A stretch of DNA of 64,000 nucleotides from Wuchereria bancrofti (GCA_005281725.1 SSBO01000012.1:3454194-3518193), one strand, 5' to 3'. Counted from the stretch's first letter, positions 38,807-64,000 are shown. A program made the numbers and translations. The notes: generated by a model from the sequence alone, not told the origin.

Positions 38807-39883
38807 ATGACAATGTATCGCGGTGTATTGGGCGCAATTGTCGCACTGTTGGTGTGCGTGTCGCATAGTGCAATTATTCCACAACAACATACCGGCATTC
38901 AAAGCTACAGCGTACCATTTTTAGAATTCCACATAACAGCAAAATACTAACGATTACTTCCACATTTAATATTGTTTTCAAAGAACAACCACTGAACCTC
39001 ATGTTTTAATTGCAGGTAACTGGGAGGTTGTTTTGTGGTACCCAGCCAGCCTCAGGCATACGAGTTAAATTAGTCGATGATGACTTCGGTAAGTTACTCG
39101 TTATAGAGACGATGCTACGATCAGCTTTATATATTTGTCAAAGCCTATAGATGATGGAAGATTTCCAACATTCACTTTTTCACGTGAGGTAGAATTCTTG
39201 CCATTAGATGATAACACACTAGATCCACTCTTGATTTTGCTCTTTTGTCAGTTCCGAGTAATCCGAGTAATGTTATAATGTCGGTTCATTTCGGATAATT
39301 AAATGATGGTTTCAGGATCAGATCCAGACGATGATTTGGATGCAGGTTACACCGACCAAAACGGTTATTTCAAATTGTCTGGCGATACGTATGAAATGAC
39401 AACTATTGACCCCCATCTAAAAATCTATCACGATTGCAACGATGGCTTTACTGTACGTGTATTCGTTTTACTTTCACATTAGACTTATCGCTTTCAAAGG
39501 AATATAACTTGCTTATTGATTTCAACACTTAGTTTTCATTATTTTTGAACAATACCGATTTCTGTTATATAAATCTATATAAATCGTTTCTTGAATATAC
39601 AGATAAAGAGATGACAAACGGTTTAAAAAAGTTTCCGAACATATTAAAGGTAATCATATAAAAGAAAGGATTTGCGCAAAATGCTTATGCTATCGTAATT
39701 ACAACTGCACCGCGCAAGTTACTACTTTTTAAAATTTTTTTGAAGCCATGCCAACGACGCTGGAAGTTTGAGTTGCCGAACCACTACATTACAAATGGTA
39801 AAGTACCGCAGAAGGCCCTCGATATTGGTACATGGAATCTGGAAGCTATAATGCCTGATGAAAGTCATGACTGTATCCACTAG
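38807..39883 (+). CDS. Transthyretin-like secreted protein, copy C
   Basis: Exons: 38807-38911, 39016-39088, 39316-39452, 39746-39883; 150 residues. A signal peptide (GVLGAIVALLVCVSHSA) leads to QSYSVTGRLFCGTQPASG, GSDPDDDLDAGYTDQNGYF, TTIDPHLKIYHDCND and PCQRRWKFELPNHYITNG, ending CIH. This is the canonical TTL layout and closely parallels copy B (same GTQPAS/GSQPAS, DPDD/NPDD, HDCND and PCQR blocks and the same last two intron positions). Compared with B it has one extra intron, between the signal peptide exon and the first beta strand. A second ATG at 38813 is also possible. AATAAA at 40234-40239 is a candidate poly(A) signal. Confidence 0.93.
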
Positions 39884-41470
39884 CGGGCATAATGAGCAAG
39901 TCAAACAGAATTGCTTCTGAAACGAAGATCATTCTCCGTGCAGTTAACCATACATGATGTACTCAAAATGACAATTTCTCCAGTTCGCACTATTTTTCCT
40001 TTTTCTTGAGTTTTCCTGTATTTCCATTGAAGCAGCCTTCATTTATAATTTAAAACACTCAATTTCAGAATATCAGCACTTGATACGTATTTGTCTGAAA
40101 TAGTAGCATTTCAAACAAACAAACATTCTGAAATTTTAGTGTTGACATAAATTGATTGTGATTTACTGTTCCATTTTCACAAACTGAATTTCTTCTCCAC
40201 TATATGCATGCATGTGCAAAGGTAAATGGAGGAAATAAAAGTTATCAATGGGTCAATATGTGAGACTTTGCGATCAGAATTCATCTGTTTCTAATCTTCT
40301 GAAGGAACTAATTCAGTTGTCAACACAAGTTTTCTCTTTTTTTTTCTTGTTCGATGCCAAATCATCGCCTGTTCATACAATTTGCGACTTATAAGTATTT
40401 GTACAGAAATATGAATATAGTTTGCATACATCACATCAATAGTTTACTATGTTCCCGTGTCGAGAACCCCGAAAAAGACACTGCAATCGGCCATTCATTT
40501 CTACTGGAGCCAACGATTTCCAGATTAAACAATGAGCAGTAGTGGTGTTTACAGGTTAAGGTTTCGTCTGTAGCATTGGATTGTGGTTTGCTTCGAAAGT
40601 TGTTGCTTGGTTTTATTGTGTACTTTAATGTTATGTTGAGGTTGTTTCAGGAGGAGTTAAGTTGATGAGATTGGGATGTGCAAGTAGAAGGCACAATTGG
40701 TTTTTTATTGCTTCTTATTGAGATCCGAAACTTTCCCGAAGTCCGAGACTGATATCAGGAAACGAACCATCTACTTCCTTGTCTCGAATGAGGGCTGTTG
40801 TTTGCTAGATGTACACGTTTTCATCTTTTTATTTGATCGTGAAATGCAAAAGATTAAATGGCATCAAATGAATGGAAGATTACTCTGGTCAAAGCGTTTC
40901 ATTTTGTTTCCGCCATAAGTACTTAAAGGTCGTCAACCACCTTCTCACTAGGTGCTGTTGTTAACATATATATTTTCTATCCGGCTACATTGATACGATT
41001 TGTTTCTGTTTTTTCTTCATATTTTAAATCATACTTAGTGGATATTAACAAAGTTTCCGGACGTTATAAGCTGTTCGAGTTTTCCAGAAAATTCGACTTT
41101 AAAGTTATCGCTAGGACACGCTCCTTCTAAGAAATTGGTTCTGTTGTTTTAGAGTCGCCCAATAAGTATGGAGTCCCGATTTGTGCGGTAAACCATACTT
41201 ATTTCATGTTAGATCTGACCCAGCTTTTTTTTTTCAGAAAAGAATTGGTAGCTTCAGGTGTTCTCTATACTTTTACTTGCAAGTTCCTTTCTCCTTTTTA
41301 AACATTTGCGAAGGAATCCAATCTCAAGCAAAGGTCAAACATTGGAGGAGTACGTTCTTTGTCGTATACTTAAATTTTGCAAGAAGTCAGCTAAAGTTCA
41401 GAAACAGCAATTTTTTATCAGGTGGAAATTTTAATAGTGTTAACTGAATGACTTTTACAGGTAAGGTGTG
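39884..41470. other. Intergenic region TTL copy C to sem-5
   Basis: No gene recognised. It ends in a TTTTACAG sequence (41453-41460) ten bases before the sem-5 ATG, a probable spliced-leader acceptor. Confidence 0.55.
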
Positions 41471-43856
<2,386 letters not shown>

Positions 43857-45997
43857 AACATTCAGCTGTGTATCTGTATGCGGAGATATGCTTCCAGTTT
43901 GTTGATTCATTTTTTGTCCTGGATAATTCCTATTAATTACTCTCCCAGTCTTTTTAATATTACAATGTCCTTGATCGAGGCCGCTGTCTCCGTTTAACTC
44001 TGGATTCCAAGACCTATACATTTTACCAAGGTGATCTGAAAGCATGATTTTTAAGGATTTTGTGATAAGAAGAAAATAGCATGAATAATTTTTATGACAT
44101 TATTGTGTATTTTGTTTGTCATTAGTTGCTGTTTATGCTGGTTTTTTCTTACTGGTTAAAAAATCGATCAGCAACCGCAGTCATCATAGCTTCATCATAG
44201 CTCTGATTAAGGTCTAAACTTTGTAAATACAATATAAAACAATTAAACTGATCGTTTTAGATTAAATTTAGGGCTTTTTGAATTCCAAAATAAATTTGGA
44301 CGTGACACTATAAAATCTTTTTAAAGTGTCCAATTTTACCCGCATACAGGTTCATTTTGGATTTTGTATATGCGGATAAGCCGTTTTTGAGAAATGGAAA
44401 AACCTATCTTCAACATTTTGAGTGTGATGAATTTTGTGTAATTATTTTTCATTGAGATTGTGGCAATATTCTGAAATTAGGTTATGAAGGAACCATGCGG
44501 TCTAGTTTGATGCCAAGTAATGCAGATGATGTCGTACTCTATGATAATCTTATTTTTTACATCTGTCATTCTATTATGGACTCTTCAGTTTACTGTTTCT
44601 TTCACTTTTTAAGTGTCGTTTGTTTATTTATTGTTATATATTTCTTCGATGTCATGTCGTTCCACTTCAAAATTTACTTTTTCAAAGCAGCTTTTTCATT
44701 TTTTTCTTTAAAGAAAAACATGTTATGTACAGACAATATCTGTTTACGATTTCGTTTTATTCTTGTAACAATTCTGTGGCTCAACTGCTTTTTTCAAATA
44801 TTTTTGTCAATTTTTGCTACTCTTAGGAAAAGATCCCTTCAGATAGTCGTGTGCAGATTTATATGGAAAAATTTATGTGAAATATGTTTTGAAAAGATTT
44901 TAACACTTGTACAATTGATAGATTTTCGTAAAAATTGTGCTGCATGTAAGTAAAATATTTTAGGTAATATGGGGCTAGAATAATAATTTTGGGTATTCGT
45001 AAAAGTCAGTTAAGGACTGGGAAACAGTGATTAAGTTTGAATTAAAGATGAAAAAGAGGAATAGGGGAAGGTAAATCATGAGTTTCGATTCATGCCGATG
45101 TTTTTTCCTCCATCATCAATAAACTCTGGTTTGTCATGGATGCAACTATCATTTCAAAATCCCAATTAGTTTTTTTCGAACATATATAACTGCAGCACTT
45201 AATGAGTTCTTTCTGCTTTAAAGTGCATCATTTGGATAGTAAAAAAAGGATACCTAACATCGCCGTACATTCTTGCCACTTATTTTTTCGTCAGTTACGG
45301 TTTATTCAGGTCCAGTATATGAAAACGGTAACATATTAGTATCGTTAAAATGTTTTCAGTATTCGACTTTGCTCATGTTTTTGTTTGACAATTTCTGATT
45401 GTGAGATTTTCAGGGTTTATAAAGAAATTTAAATAGGCAAGTTTTGCAAGCATCACACCACTCTCTTCAGCTTAAAACATGGCTCCTTTTCTTCATATTG
45501 TCGGTGCTTTCAAACACAAATTTTTTCTAAAAGTTCATTTACATGTCCTTTCTGCAAGACCTGTGGGACTTAGAAACTTCGAGCTTCTTGTGGGATATGT
45601 TTTTCCTTAATGCAGATTTCTGCATGCGGTCCACAATTTAGGATTTTTCCATAGTGCTGTTGATGTTCTATTGTTGTAGATACTTTTATTCAGATAAAAA
45701 TGTTATGTTTCAGTAAGTTGTTGAAATTTACGAATAGTTTCTAGCAACCTATCTTTGTATTTCTATTGACAATATATGATTTTGGGAGGATAATATCTAT
45801 ATAGAGAAGAAGTTTGTTCATCTTATGTTGCGTCTACTGACTTAAGTTTTTCTTTCTCACGTGCGATTTCCATATGTCATTATTTCTGCTATTTTTGCTT
45901 TTATGTGCACTGCAAACAATTTCTTCCAAAGCGAACTTTTAGCAAAGTACTTGTCGATCGATAATGGAATGAAGGCTGAAGTCAATTGAAGTTTGGG
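43857..45997. other. Intergenic region sem-5 to sideroflexin
   Basis: It contains a 152-codon plus-strand open frame (44495-44953) that is strongly Phe/Leu/Ile-rich and matches nothing I know. T-rich DNA readily gives such frames, so I do not call it a gene. No other structure was recognised. Confidence 0.5.
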
Positions 45998-48968
45998 ATG
46001 TCCGACGAATTAAGATTGCAGAGGTACAATGTTGATAATCCAAGGTATGTAAGAGCAGAGTTTTTCAAGTCATTTCTAAATTTACTATCTGGTTGATGAG
46101 GTTAGCGGGATGCAAATCTTTCTTTATAAGGAAACCCGTAAACTTTATAGTGTTTCATACTACTGCAATAGAGAAAGTGATTAATTTCCGACTTTCAACG
46201 GTTTTCTTTGCTTTTTCCACTGATTCCTTTACAGCATTGCAGATAATTTCCCCGTTTCCCTGCTGAAACTTTATTTTTCTTTACTTAAATTTGTTTATAG
46301 GTGGGACCAAAGCAGATTTTTGGGACGTTTGCGTTATTTTATAACTATTACTGATCCGCTGAAAGCATTTGCTAGCCAGGACACACTTCAAGATAGTAAA
46401 CGATTGCTTGAATTATACAGGTTTGAAACTTCTAACACTAAATTAGATCTTAATGAGAGAAGTTGCAGATGACTGGCACATTACACGGTGATAATATTTT
46501 ATGAATGGATGAAGTAGTCTTTGAAATAATTTTGTACTTCATGTATTTAATTTCGATGTGTAGAACGATTATACATGAAAATCGATTATTCTTTAATTTT
46601 TTTTTGCATATGTTGAGGAATTGAAAAGGATTTTTAAATCATAAATTGTACCGACCCTACAGATTCTTTTTTGATAGGGCTGGCAGAGAGCCATGTGGTA
46701 CTACTATGGAAGATTTGCAGCGCGCTCAAGCGTTTTATGGTTCAGCGTTTCATCCGGACACTGGCCAATTGCAAACACTACCGGGACGTATGTGCGCTAA
46801 TGCATGGGGTGGTACACTGCTTTGCGGAGCAATGATGCTGTGGTACAAGTGAGTGCCACTGCATGTTTTGGTAGGATTATAGGGCATTGGTTAGGTTTCA
46901 CTGACAATATTCTTAAGTGGGATGCAGTTGTGTGCCTCTAAGCTCATCAGGTTAATTTCTAATGAAGAAAAAGTGTTAAGTATTCAAAAAAACTGAATGA
47001 ATGTAAATCCATAGCCTTGACTATCAATTGCTGCAGCGATCAGCTCTGTTTAGAAGTACAAGAGCCATAGTTTTCTGGCAGTGGGCTAATCAGTCCTTCA
47101 ATGCACTTGTCAATTATACCAATCGGAATGCGCAAAGTCCTTTATCAAAAAGGTTGGTTTCTTTTTTTCTTTTTTTAGTTTGGTCATAAATCGTCTAAGT
47201 TTGTTAAGCCCGTACTATGAGAATATGTGATTATTTCTTTTCTCATTTTTTTTCAGTATTATATTTGGAATAACAAAGAAGATGTAGATACCTATGCTCC
47301 TATAGTTGTTACTGTGACATCTAGTAATATTATAACTAAATTTTTGTTACTTTGACATCTGATTTGCAGGGATTTACTGGTTGCATACACCTCAGCGGTT
47401 ACTGGTGCACTTGGCGTTGCTGTAGGCTTGAAGAATTATCTAGCAAAGGTTATTCGTTTTTATACAACTCGTTTTTCTGCTTATTTCATGCTTTCTGAGA
47501 TTTAAAGGCTTATATAATAGGAGGTTAGTAGCTTGAATATGTGCACCTGTTCCTACTGAAGCTACCAAAATGGAAAGTTTTTTCAGTATTAGGAAAAGTT
47601 CATCTAATAGTTTTGCGAGGGCACTGCTGATGCTAGGGTTTTTTTTTAGCGTGCGTTTTCGCCACTGTTCCAGCGTTTCGTGCCTTTGGCTGCGGTAGCA
47701 GTTGCAAATGCCATCAATATCCCCTTCACACGACAAAAGTACTATATTTTTGACTTCTCATTGTTTTCGCCTACTTATGGAAAACAACGATGTTATGGAC
47801 TAGAAATATTTACCTCGTTTTATAAATTCTAACTCGTTTTAAATTTACAGTGAGCTACTCGATGGTCTTCCGGTGACGAATGAAACAGGACAAGTAGTAG
47901 CAAAATCAAGGGTATTTCTTTTTTATTCACTTGCGACATTTTAATTGACAAAATTTGTACACATTTTTTATTTGCAGCTGGCAGCATGTAAAGCAATTGC
48001 TTTGGTGGTGTTTTCACGTAATGTTATTGTGACTCCAAGCATGTGTTAGTTCTGTTCCAATTAAATTTTGGACTGTTTGCAGTGTATTAGTTAAATTTTT
48101 GCTCTAGCTGGAGACAGACTTTGAGTAGTATTATTGAACCGCTTATTATGATGAACTTTGACTAAACTTATTATTGCAGTACTTGTACCCCTGATTATGA
48201 ATGCTATGGAGAAATGCAATTGGTATAGCAGTCGCGCAAAATTCTTGAACATACCAGTGCAGCTTGTACTTACTTTTGTTTTGTAAGTATTTACTTCTAT
48301 GGTTTAGTCACTGCATTCACAATATAACAACTACGAACTTTTGTTGACAGTCATCACAAGAATTAATAATAGCAGTTGAAGAAATTCCCATTGAATTCGC
48401 GATGTTTCATTCGAACCATCGCGCGGTCTATAAAAGCATAGTTGCCAGACAAAAAGGTTAGAGAATGTTGTAAATTTTAAATCCCCAATATGCTAGAATG
48501 AATGCCAGATTTAGGAGAAAAATACAGTGCGAAGTAGTGGTAGTGATTCTTGGGGAAAGACTTCAATTTTCCGATACATGCCCAGTCATAATTTTCAAAA
48601 TTTTTGTCGGTAGTTTTGCAGATATGGGTCAATGGTACCAGTCGGCTGTGCACTATTTCCGCAAATCAAGTATGCTTATTCTTTTAGCTGGGTTTCATAA
48701 ACCTTTAAATTTTGTTCACATATTAGAAATTGTTTCGATATATAGGAAAATTAGGAGATAGAAGGAAGGGAGACGCGGGATGCGCTACGAGGCAAACATG
48801 ATGTAATCAAAATCACTCTGAATTTGAGCTTCTCCAATTTTTTTTTCTAGCAATGTTAAAGCTACAACATTGATGCACTACGAGCCAGCAAGCTACGAAG
48901 AGCTGAAAGGTCACATGGGTATGAATATGCCTGCAACACAGCGTGTTTTTTTCAATAAGGGATTGTGA
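45998..48968 (+). CDS. Sideroflexin, mitochondrial inner-membrane amino acid carrier
   Basis: Sideroflexins are multi-pass inner-membrane carriers; SFXN1/3 import serine for one-carbon metabolism, SFXN2 is tied to haem and iron handling. Exons: 45998-46044, 46301-46420, 46678-46848, 47054-47152, 47370-47448, 47650-47738, 47851-47911, 47978-48044, 48180-48282, 48622-48669, 48851-48968; 333 residues (family about 320-330). Hallmarks in order: [102 protein letters not shown] and the invariant C-terminal FFNKGL. The last segments look closest to SFXN2, but I cannot fix the paralogue. AATAAA at 49124-49129 is a candidate poly(A) signal. Confidence 0.95.
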
Positions 48969-51900
48969 CCGTAGATATCTACTGGGCAATTATTTTCTCC
49001 TTACAAGTCAATCGTCAGAAGTTAATTCTGAGGGTCTATATACCTCGTCGCTTCCAAAAATTATTTTCTAGTTTTCATTTCTGATTTTGTATGCTAACAA
49101 GTCGGCTACAGTAGCAGATTATTAATAAAAGATTCGCTGTTCGATGTGCTGCTGTACACTACGGTACAAAATCTAGTACGGGTTAGATGTTCAGGACCTG
49201 GACTCTTGACAAGAAGTAATTCAGTATTAATCAACGTAAATTCAGGCATCACTGAACAGAGTACATAAAAAACCTAATTGTTTGCACTGCTCATTTCGAC
49301 AGTAAACCGTGACTGATTGAAAAAATAAATTTCCTTAAAACATCCGATAGTTTTACTTTATAGAAGATTTTACTGGAAATTTGGTCTCCATATTGCCGTT
49401 TGACAAATTAAGCGAAAGTCAAAAGTCAGTTAACTCACTGCTGCAATGTTATTTTTGCATGAGTTTTGTACATATTTGTAAAAGAAAAATAGCTGTGAAT
49501 CTGGTCTAGAGTTTACTGACCACAAGCAGTAACGAATGGAAGTATCGAGACTCAGCAGGAAATATTCTCGTATGTTTCTGTAATGAAGTTTAGAACAATA
49601 GGTTTCTATTTATTATGGATTGTGACACTGAGAAGGGTGCCTCACACCTCCAGAACTATAAATAAAGCACATTAAAACAATGAAAAGACTCTAGCGGCAG
49701 CCGTTTTGGACTTCTTTGAAAAAGATCAAGGTTGGCTCTAACTCTAACCGTCGATTAGACAATGTTTTCTCATAATAGGGAAAGCATTCCAGTCACATTT
49801 TTATGGCAAAGAGGGGAAGATAAAGGTGTTAAGAAGTAAAGACGAGATTGTAGGGGACATTGATGGCTTAATGGATGAAATTTTTGACTTGTATCGATTG
49901 TATCAATTACGGGACGTTCAATATTTCAAGTAAACAAAATGGGTGGCACCAACGAATGTTGGCGGCAATGTAAATCAATACATTTTTACTGACGGAAGAT
50001 GAAACAGTTCAACATATGACGCTATTTGTCTTATTAGACAGATTTCGTGGCTGCGTGTTTGTTGGACAAACATTTCTCCTACAACCAAGAAATGAGCTAC
50101 ATTCACTGGCTGACCAAGAAGTAACACATGAAGAGTTGCACTCATGGATACTGGAATTGGGATTGATTCTCGTTGTCACATCTTTTTCACATAGATTCTA
50201 CGCTCTAAGGATGGTCAGCTGGTCTCACGTGATGTTTACGGTCAGCTTGCTTGTGGATGGCTAACAGTTATTCATTTCAAATAACCATCTTGTCGCCTTC
50301 CCATCATATCAATTCAGAGTTTTGGCGACTTTGTTGAAAAGTTGTTGAATTACTCTCTCGCATCGTAGACCATTTACACAAGTTGTTCTGCAGTATAGAA
50401 ATCATCTCGTTAAACCAGCCAATAGTATCTGCGCTGCAGCACAACCAACTGTAATGCCTTCCACCAAAAACAGTCTATGTCTCTTGAACCTCTCTTACTG
50501 AACAATTTTTTTTGAAATCAAATTATTTGTAGTTATCAAGAATGCGGCTAGCTGCGTGTACCCTCAATTAGGCTTTCTATTTGTGTGTTTCGTGCTTACC
50601 TCATCTATATTTTGTTAAAAAATACCGAATTCGTCAGTGTGGCTATTTCGGATATGAGGTTTGATATAATGAGGTGGTATGCAGCCGTTAATGAAAGCAT
50701 CCTTTTTTGTAACAAAAAAGGATAGCAATTGACTTATAATTACTGCAGATCAGACCTCCTGTTTGTAAAATTAATTGATTCAAATCTACATATTTGTCTA
50801 AATTCATAATTAACAAATCATTATGCGTACTCATACGAATCGCATTCGATATCTTTCACCATATTTCAGTCACGGTAGAATGTTGTTCATACATATTTTA
50901 TCTCTGATAGCAACTAAATATGCTATATATTTGCGTCTAGTGTGTCACATTGTGATTGTTTATTCTGTATGTTATTCTGCTATCTAGGTGTTATTTTCCA
51001 TTGAAAGTATGTTGCATTACACAAATGACTTAGAAGATGTCGGAAGAATAAGATTAGATTATTTAACGTAATGATTTCCTTACGTGAAATCGAGATTATA
51101 TCGTTGTTCGCATCTCTGCATAATTACGTGTTATGGCTGATCTCACTGGCCATCACTTTTACTATTTGATGATGAGTTTCTGAGTGCAAAAGTTATTTCC
51201 TGGCAGTTAGTGGATATTATCTGTCACTGTTGGTTAGTGCATGAATGTTTGCATGCCGTCGTTAATTTCCGGACTGCTAGAAATGTTTTATCGATTTTCT
51301 TGCATTGTCCGATGAGTATGCTAAAGATGTGTTGTTAAAAAAGATATATCTGTGGTATGCAAATCCAGGTGTAATATACTTTCTTCATTCATTTGCATAT
51401 TATGTTTATCATCATTTTAATAATGTCTTTTAAATACATCTGGAAAAGTGTATATAGACAGACATCTATACTTTTTTAAATATAGTTAAATATCTTCGTC
51501 TTCTGGAGCGATTGTATAATTCTTGAATTCATATATTTGAAGCTAAATCCTTTCTGGAAAGACACCACATTCTACAGTACTATCCAAAAAATCGATAAGA
51601 TGACGTCGTTACAGGGTCGATATAGCTGCGACTTTTACGATTTCATACTGCACACTTTTATTGACTATTATTTCATGAAAGGTGTAGAATGAAAGATATT
51701 AGTGATAATATAGAGATCTGCAATGCAGTTATTAAATAATTTCGAGATAATAACGGGTGTTCATGCTTAAGAAGATGCTTTTGGTCTTTAGGATCAATAT
51801 TTTGCAGTGTGTTATATTGGGAAGGCTATCAAGGGTAAGAGTAAGGATGTTGAAGACGTGCCCAATAATAGCGAAATCATTATTTATTGCTCTAAAATTT

Positions 51901-52924
51901 CGGGTCTGAAACATTGTTTTGTCTGTTAGTAAATTATATGGATGACACCAATATTTACTAACATTGGTTTGCTTCACGTCTTTCCTATGATTCTTGGCCT
52001 ATTTTTCCTCCATGCTTTTTTATCATTTTTTTATTACTTGTGGTCAGTTTATTTCATTTCTAAGTCACGCTTTGCTAAAGAATATGTGTGATGAAAATAT
52101 CAGGCTGAATCCGCGCAGATGTTTAATATTTCTAAGGATTAGCGGAAGCACCGCTGCTGTTCTCCATCTCGCGGAAACAGCTGTTCAGCATCGGTACACT
52201 TACAATTCCTTTACGCATAGTAATAGAAATAAGGGAGGGTAAATCACATCCTGTTTACCTTTTATCCTTTTTATCTCTTCGGTAGTTACTGCCTCCTTCC
52301 TTTATGCCCATTTTTCTTCCATTACTATCAAAAGTGGATGAAAAGAATTTGCTTTATCGCTAATGGTATGTTGTAGTCATTAGAATGAAAAAGCTCTGCA
52401 TTAATTTTGTGTGTCCGCATGCTATAATGCAGTTGCTCACAACATCTGTTCTAGTCTGAGTTAGTTGATTTGTACTGTATTCACAGAGACTTCAAATAAG
52501 TTACTGTTGCGTAAAGAACGCGCTTCAGTCGAAAAGTTTTTCAGGATCAGTGATACCATCTCGATATTATGTAGGACTTTTGTTCTTTAGTTGGTCGACA
52601 GATTACTGCTAGAATTATCAACATTATCATAATTATCTTCACCACAGCTCCCAACTTCAGTACTAAATCACTTTCAATTTCGTTGCTGCTCTAATTCTGT
52701 AATGCATCAGAGACCTTAAGTTAATATTAACGGTAGGACGATGAATGCCTTCGTTTGTACTTTCAGTGAATACATATGCAGTTATCATTTTACGGTGACA
52801 AATATTACTGTTATTTGAACGGGAAAGGTAAACTTAAATTTACACGAAAAAATTTTCTAATTTTTGCCTAATATACATCTTTACAGTTAAATTTTTTTGT
52901 ATTTAGAATATAGAAATTATTGCA
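48969..52924. other. Gene-free region, 4 kb
   Basis: No exon chain recognised on either strand. An open frame at 50016-50264 (82 codons) has a less T-biased composition than its surroundings, together with the less AT-rich stretch from about 49680. This could be a decayed element, but I could not assign a family. The last part is the upstream region of syd-2. Confidence 0.5.
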
Positions 52925-52925
52925 G
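52916..52925 (+). other. Splice acceptor upstream of syd-2 start (trans-splice or 5' UTR exon)
   Basis: TTATTGCAG ends about 23 bases before the ATG at 52948. It may be a spliced-leader acceptor or the end of a 5' UTR intron. Confidence 0.55.
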
Positions 52926-52947
52926 GCATAAAGAAGGGAAAAACAAA

Positions 52948-62462
<9,515 letters not shown>

Positions 62463-64000
62463 CTGTTTTTGCATTTCCATTGTAGTTGAATGATCACACG
62501 AGGTAGTAGCGGCACAGCAACTTGAATGATCGGTCCTGAATTTGCTCTGTGCTAACTTATTCACCAGGTCCAAAGTTAATGTAAACTAATTTAGGTTTCA
62601 CCGTTCGCTCAAGATTTAGAGGCCTTATACTAAACACAGAACGAAGTTATTTTGCTCACTTTCTGATAGGATTTGTTAACTAACGATGCTCCTGAAAAAA
62701 AAAAAAAAAACCTTGTATGTTTCTTAAAGCGGCTATTCTTTTGACTTTGTTTCTGGAAGAATGTGTTTTGTTTCGTTTCTGATATCCTAATTCATATATT
62801 TGGTTTCTTCCAATGAAGGACTGGATGGGGAAAAAAAGCTTTACATAAGAAATTGAGATTTTTAATAAGAAATTCGAGTTTTGTTATTTGTTTTAAATAG
62901 AATTCTGGCACATACCATGTTGTGCTGCTATCTTGTTCTGGCTTTTTTGTCACGCTCTTATTACAAACTATAATCAACTTCCACCTTTGATCTTAATCTA
63001 TTTCTCTGTGTCATAAAAGTCATAAGGAAAATTAAAATATGGAAGTTAAGGTTATCTTTTCTGTCTCTGTTTCACTATTTTTGGGAACATTTCCTTATCA
63101 AATGTAGCAAACTGGATCATCAATAGGGCTTCATTTGTAAGTTCCCATCGTCTGCTGTTGGTTTTCCTTGCAAAACTTTATTATTCCTAATAGTGTTGTT
63201 CTTCTGCTTAGAAATTGGCTGAAATCTTTTTTATTCCAATGATTCTCTTGAGATCTTTTCCTACTTGTTTACTTTTGCTTGTTTTTTAGTTTTGTTCGTT
63301 ATTAAATTATGCAAATTCTAATATAGTTGCTGAATTTCGGTCGTGAAGCGCTTTTGTCATGAAAATTTCAAATCTAAAAGTAATCAAGTTCTAAATTCGG
63401 CGGTTTCTAAAATGCGCGCTCTGAATGTTACATCCTTACTTGTTGAGATTAATTTATTGGGATGAACATTAATCAACAATTTTGCTATCTTGTTTTTCCT
63501 CCAGTCTTCCTGGTCTCATTCCTCTGTCATGTTTCTATCCATCTAATTGATATTTTACCTTATCGACCTCGTTCCTGAATTTAGGGCCTGAGTGTTTATA
63601 GAGGTTCTAAGGGAGAAGCTGTGTGAGTGATGTCTTCATAAGTCTCGGCCTTCAACTTTCTGGGCGACATATTTTCCGCAGTTATTTGTACTTACATTGA
63701 TTTATAACGTTCACTTTTCTTCTTGGGAAAAGTATGATTAGCATGTTTAGAGAAATGCCGAAGCAAAGTTTATCATCACAATTGTGTGATGATTTGCTTG
63801 GGTGACTCAATTTTCCACAGTGTAATTACAGGCTTAAGCGATTGAATAGTCCCGAACACTCTACTTGCACATCCGTCGTTATTGCTTATTAATGCTAACC
63901 ACCCACGAGTATCAATTATCTACACCTATTAGAAAATTTTCTCCATGGGTCCGTTACGACTAATGCTAAACTTGCTATACAAGTAAGACACATTGCACTT
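62463..64000. other. syd-2 3' UTR and downstream flank
   Basis: No coding exon recognised. T-rich sequence with a homopolymer A run at about 62695-62710. I find no clear AATAAA in the first few hundred bases; an ATTAAA-type variant lies much further on. Confidence 0.5.

Noticed and set aside
62695..62710. A run resembling a poly(A) tail of a retroposed copy
   Set aside because: No target-site duplication and no upstream processed gene; a plain homopolymer in the syd-2 3' region.

Overview
This window is eukaryotic nuclear DNA from a parasitic nematode of clade III, most likely a filarial (onchocercid) worm. The DNA is AT-rich. Genes are split into many small exons by introns of about 70 to 900 bp, usually with a T-rich TTTCAG-type 3' end. 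Several start codons sit just downstream of an orphan 3' splice acceptor, as expected for spliced-leader trans-splicing. The proteins match nematode or general metazoan families. I cannot name the species from sequence alone.

Layout. 1-4131: gene-free flank with a degenerate direct repeat. 4132-14873 (minus): a 34-exon gene for a voltage-gated calcium channel alpha2/delta subunit. 14874-17386: divergent intergenic region. 17387-26094 (plus): ddb-1, the core of the CUL4 ubiquitin ligase adaptor, 21 exons. 27601-28652 (plus): mbf-1, a transcription coactivator. 31927-32951, 34523-37716 and 38807-39883 (plus): three tandem transthyretin-like (TTL) genes for small secreted proteins. The second carries a decayed BEL/Pao retrotransposon fragment in its last intron. 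41471-43856 (plus): sem-5, the GRB2-type SH3-SH2-SH3 adaptor. 45998-48968 (plus): a sideroflexin, a mitochondrial inner-membrane carrier. 52948-62462 (plus): syd-2, liprin-alpha, a presynaptic scaffold, 32 exons. 62463-64000: non-coding flank.

The genes do not form one pathway. The alpha2/delta subunit and liprin-alpha both act at the presynaptic active zone, but they sit 38 kb apart on opposite strands and I read no functional linkage into that. The three TTL genes are a clear local duplication cluster. From memory of the C. elegans map, ddb-1 and mbf-1 are on chromosome IV while sem-5 and syd-2 are on X, so this mixture fits the known X-autosome fusions of filarial worms.

All exon models were assembled by hand from splice signals, reading phase and recalled family alignments. 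Phases close in every gene. The points most worth checking are: the missing AG at the 3' end of sem-5 intron 2, which also reads open in frame for 87 codons; an extra 47-codon cassette exon inside the von Willebrand A domain of the alpha2/delta gene; a probable GC-AG intron in ddb-1; and a possible early-stop terminal exon in syd-2.
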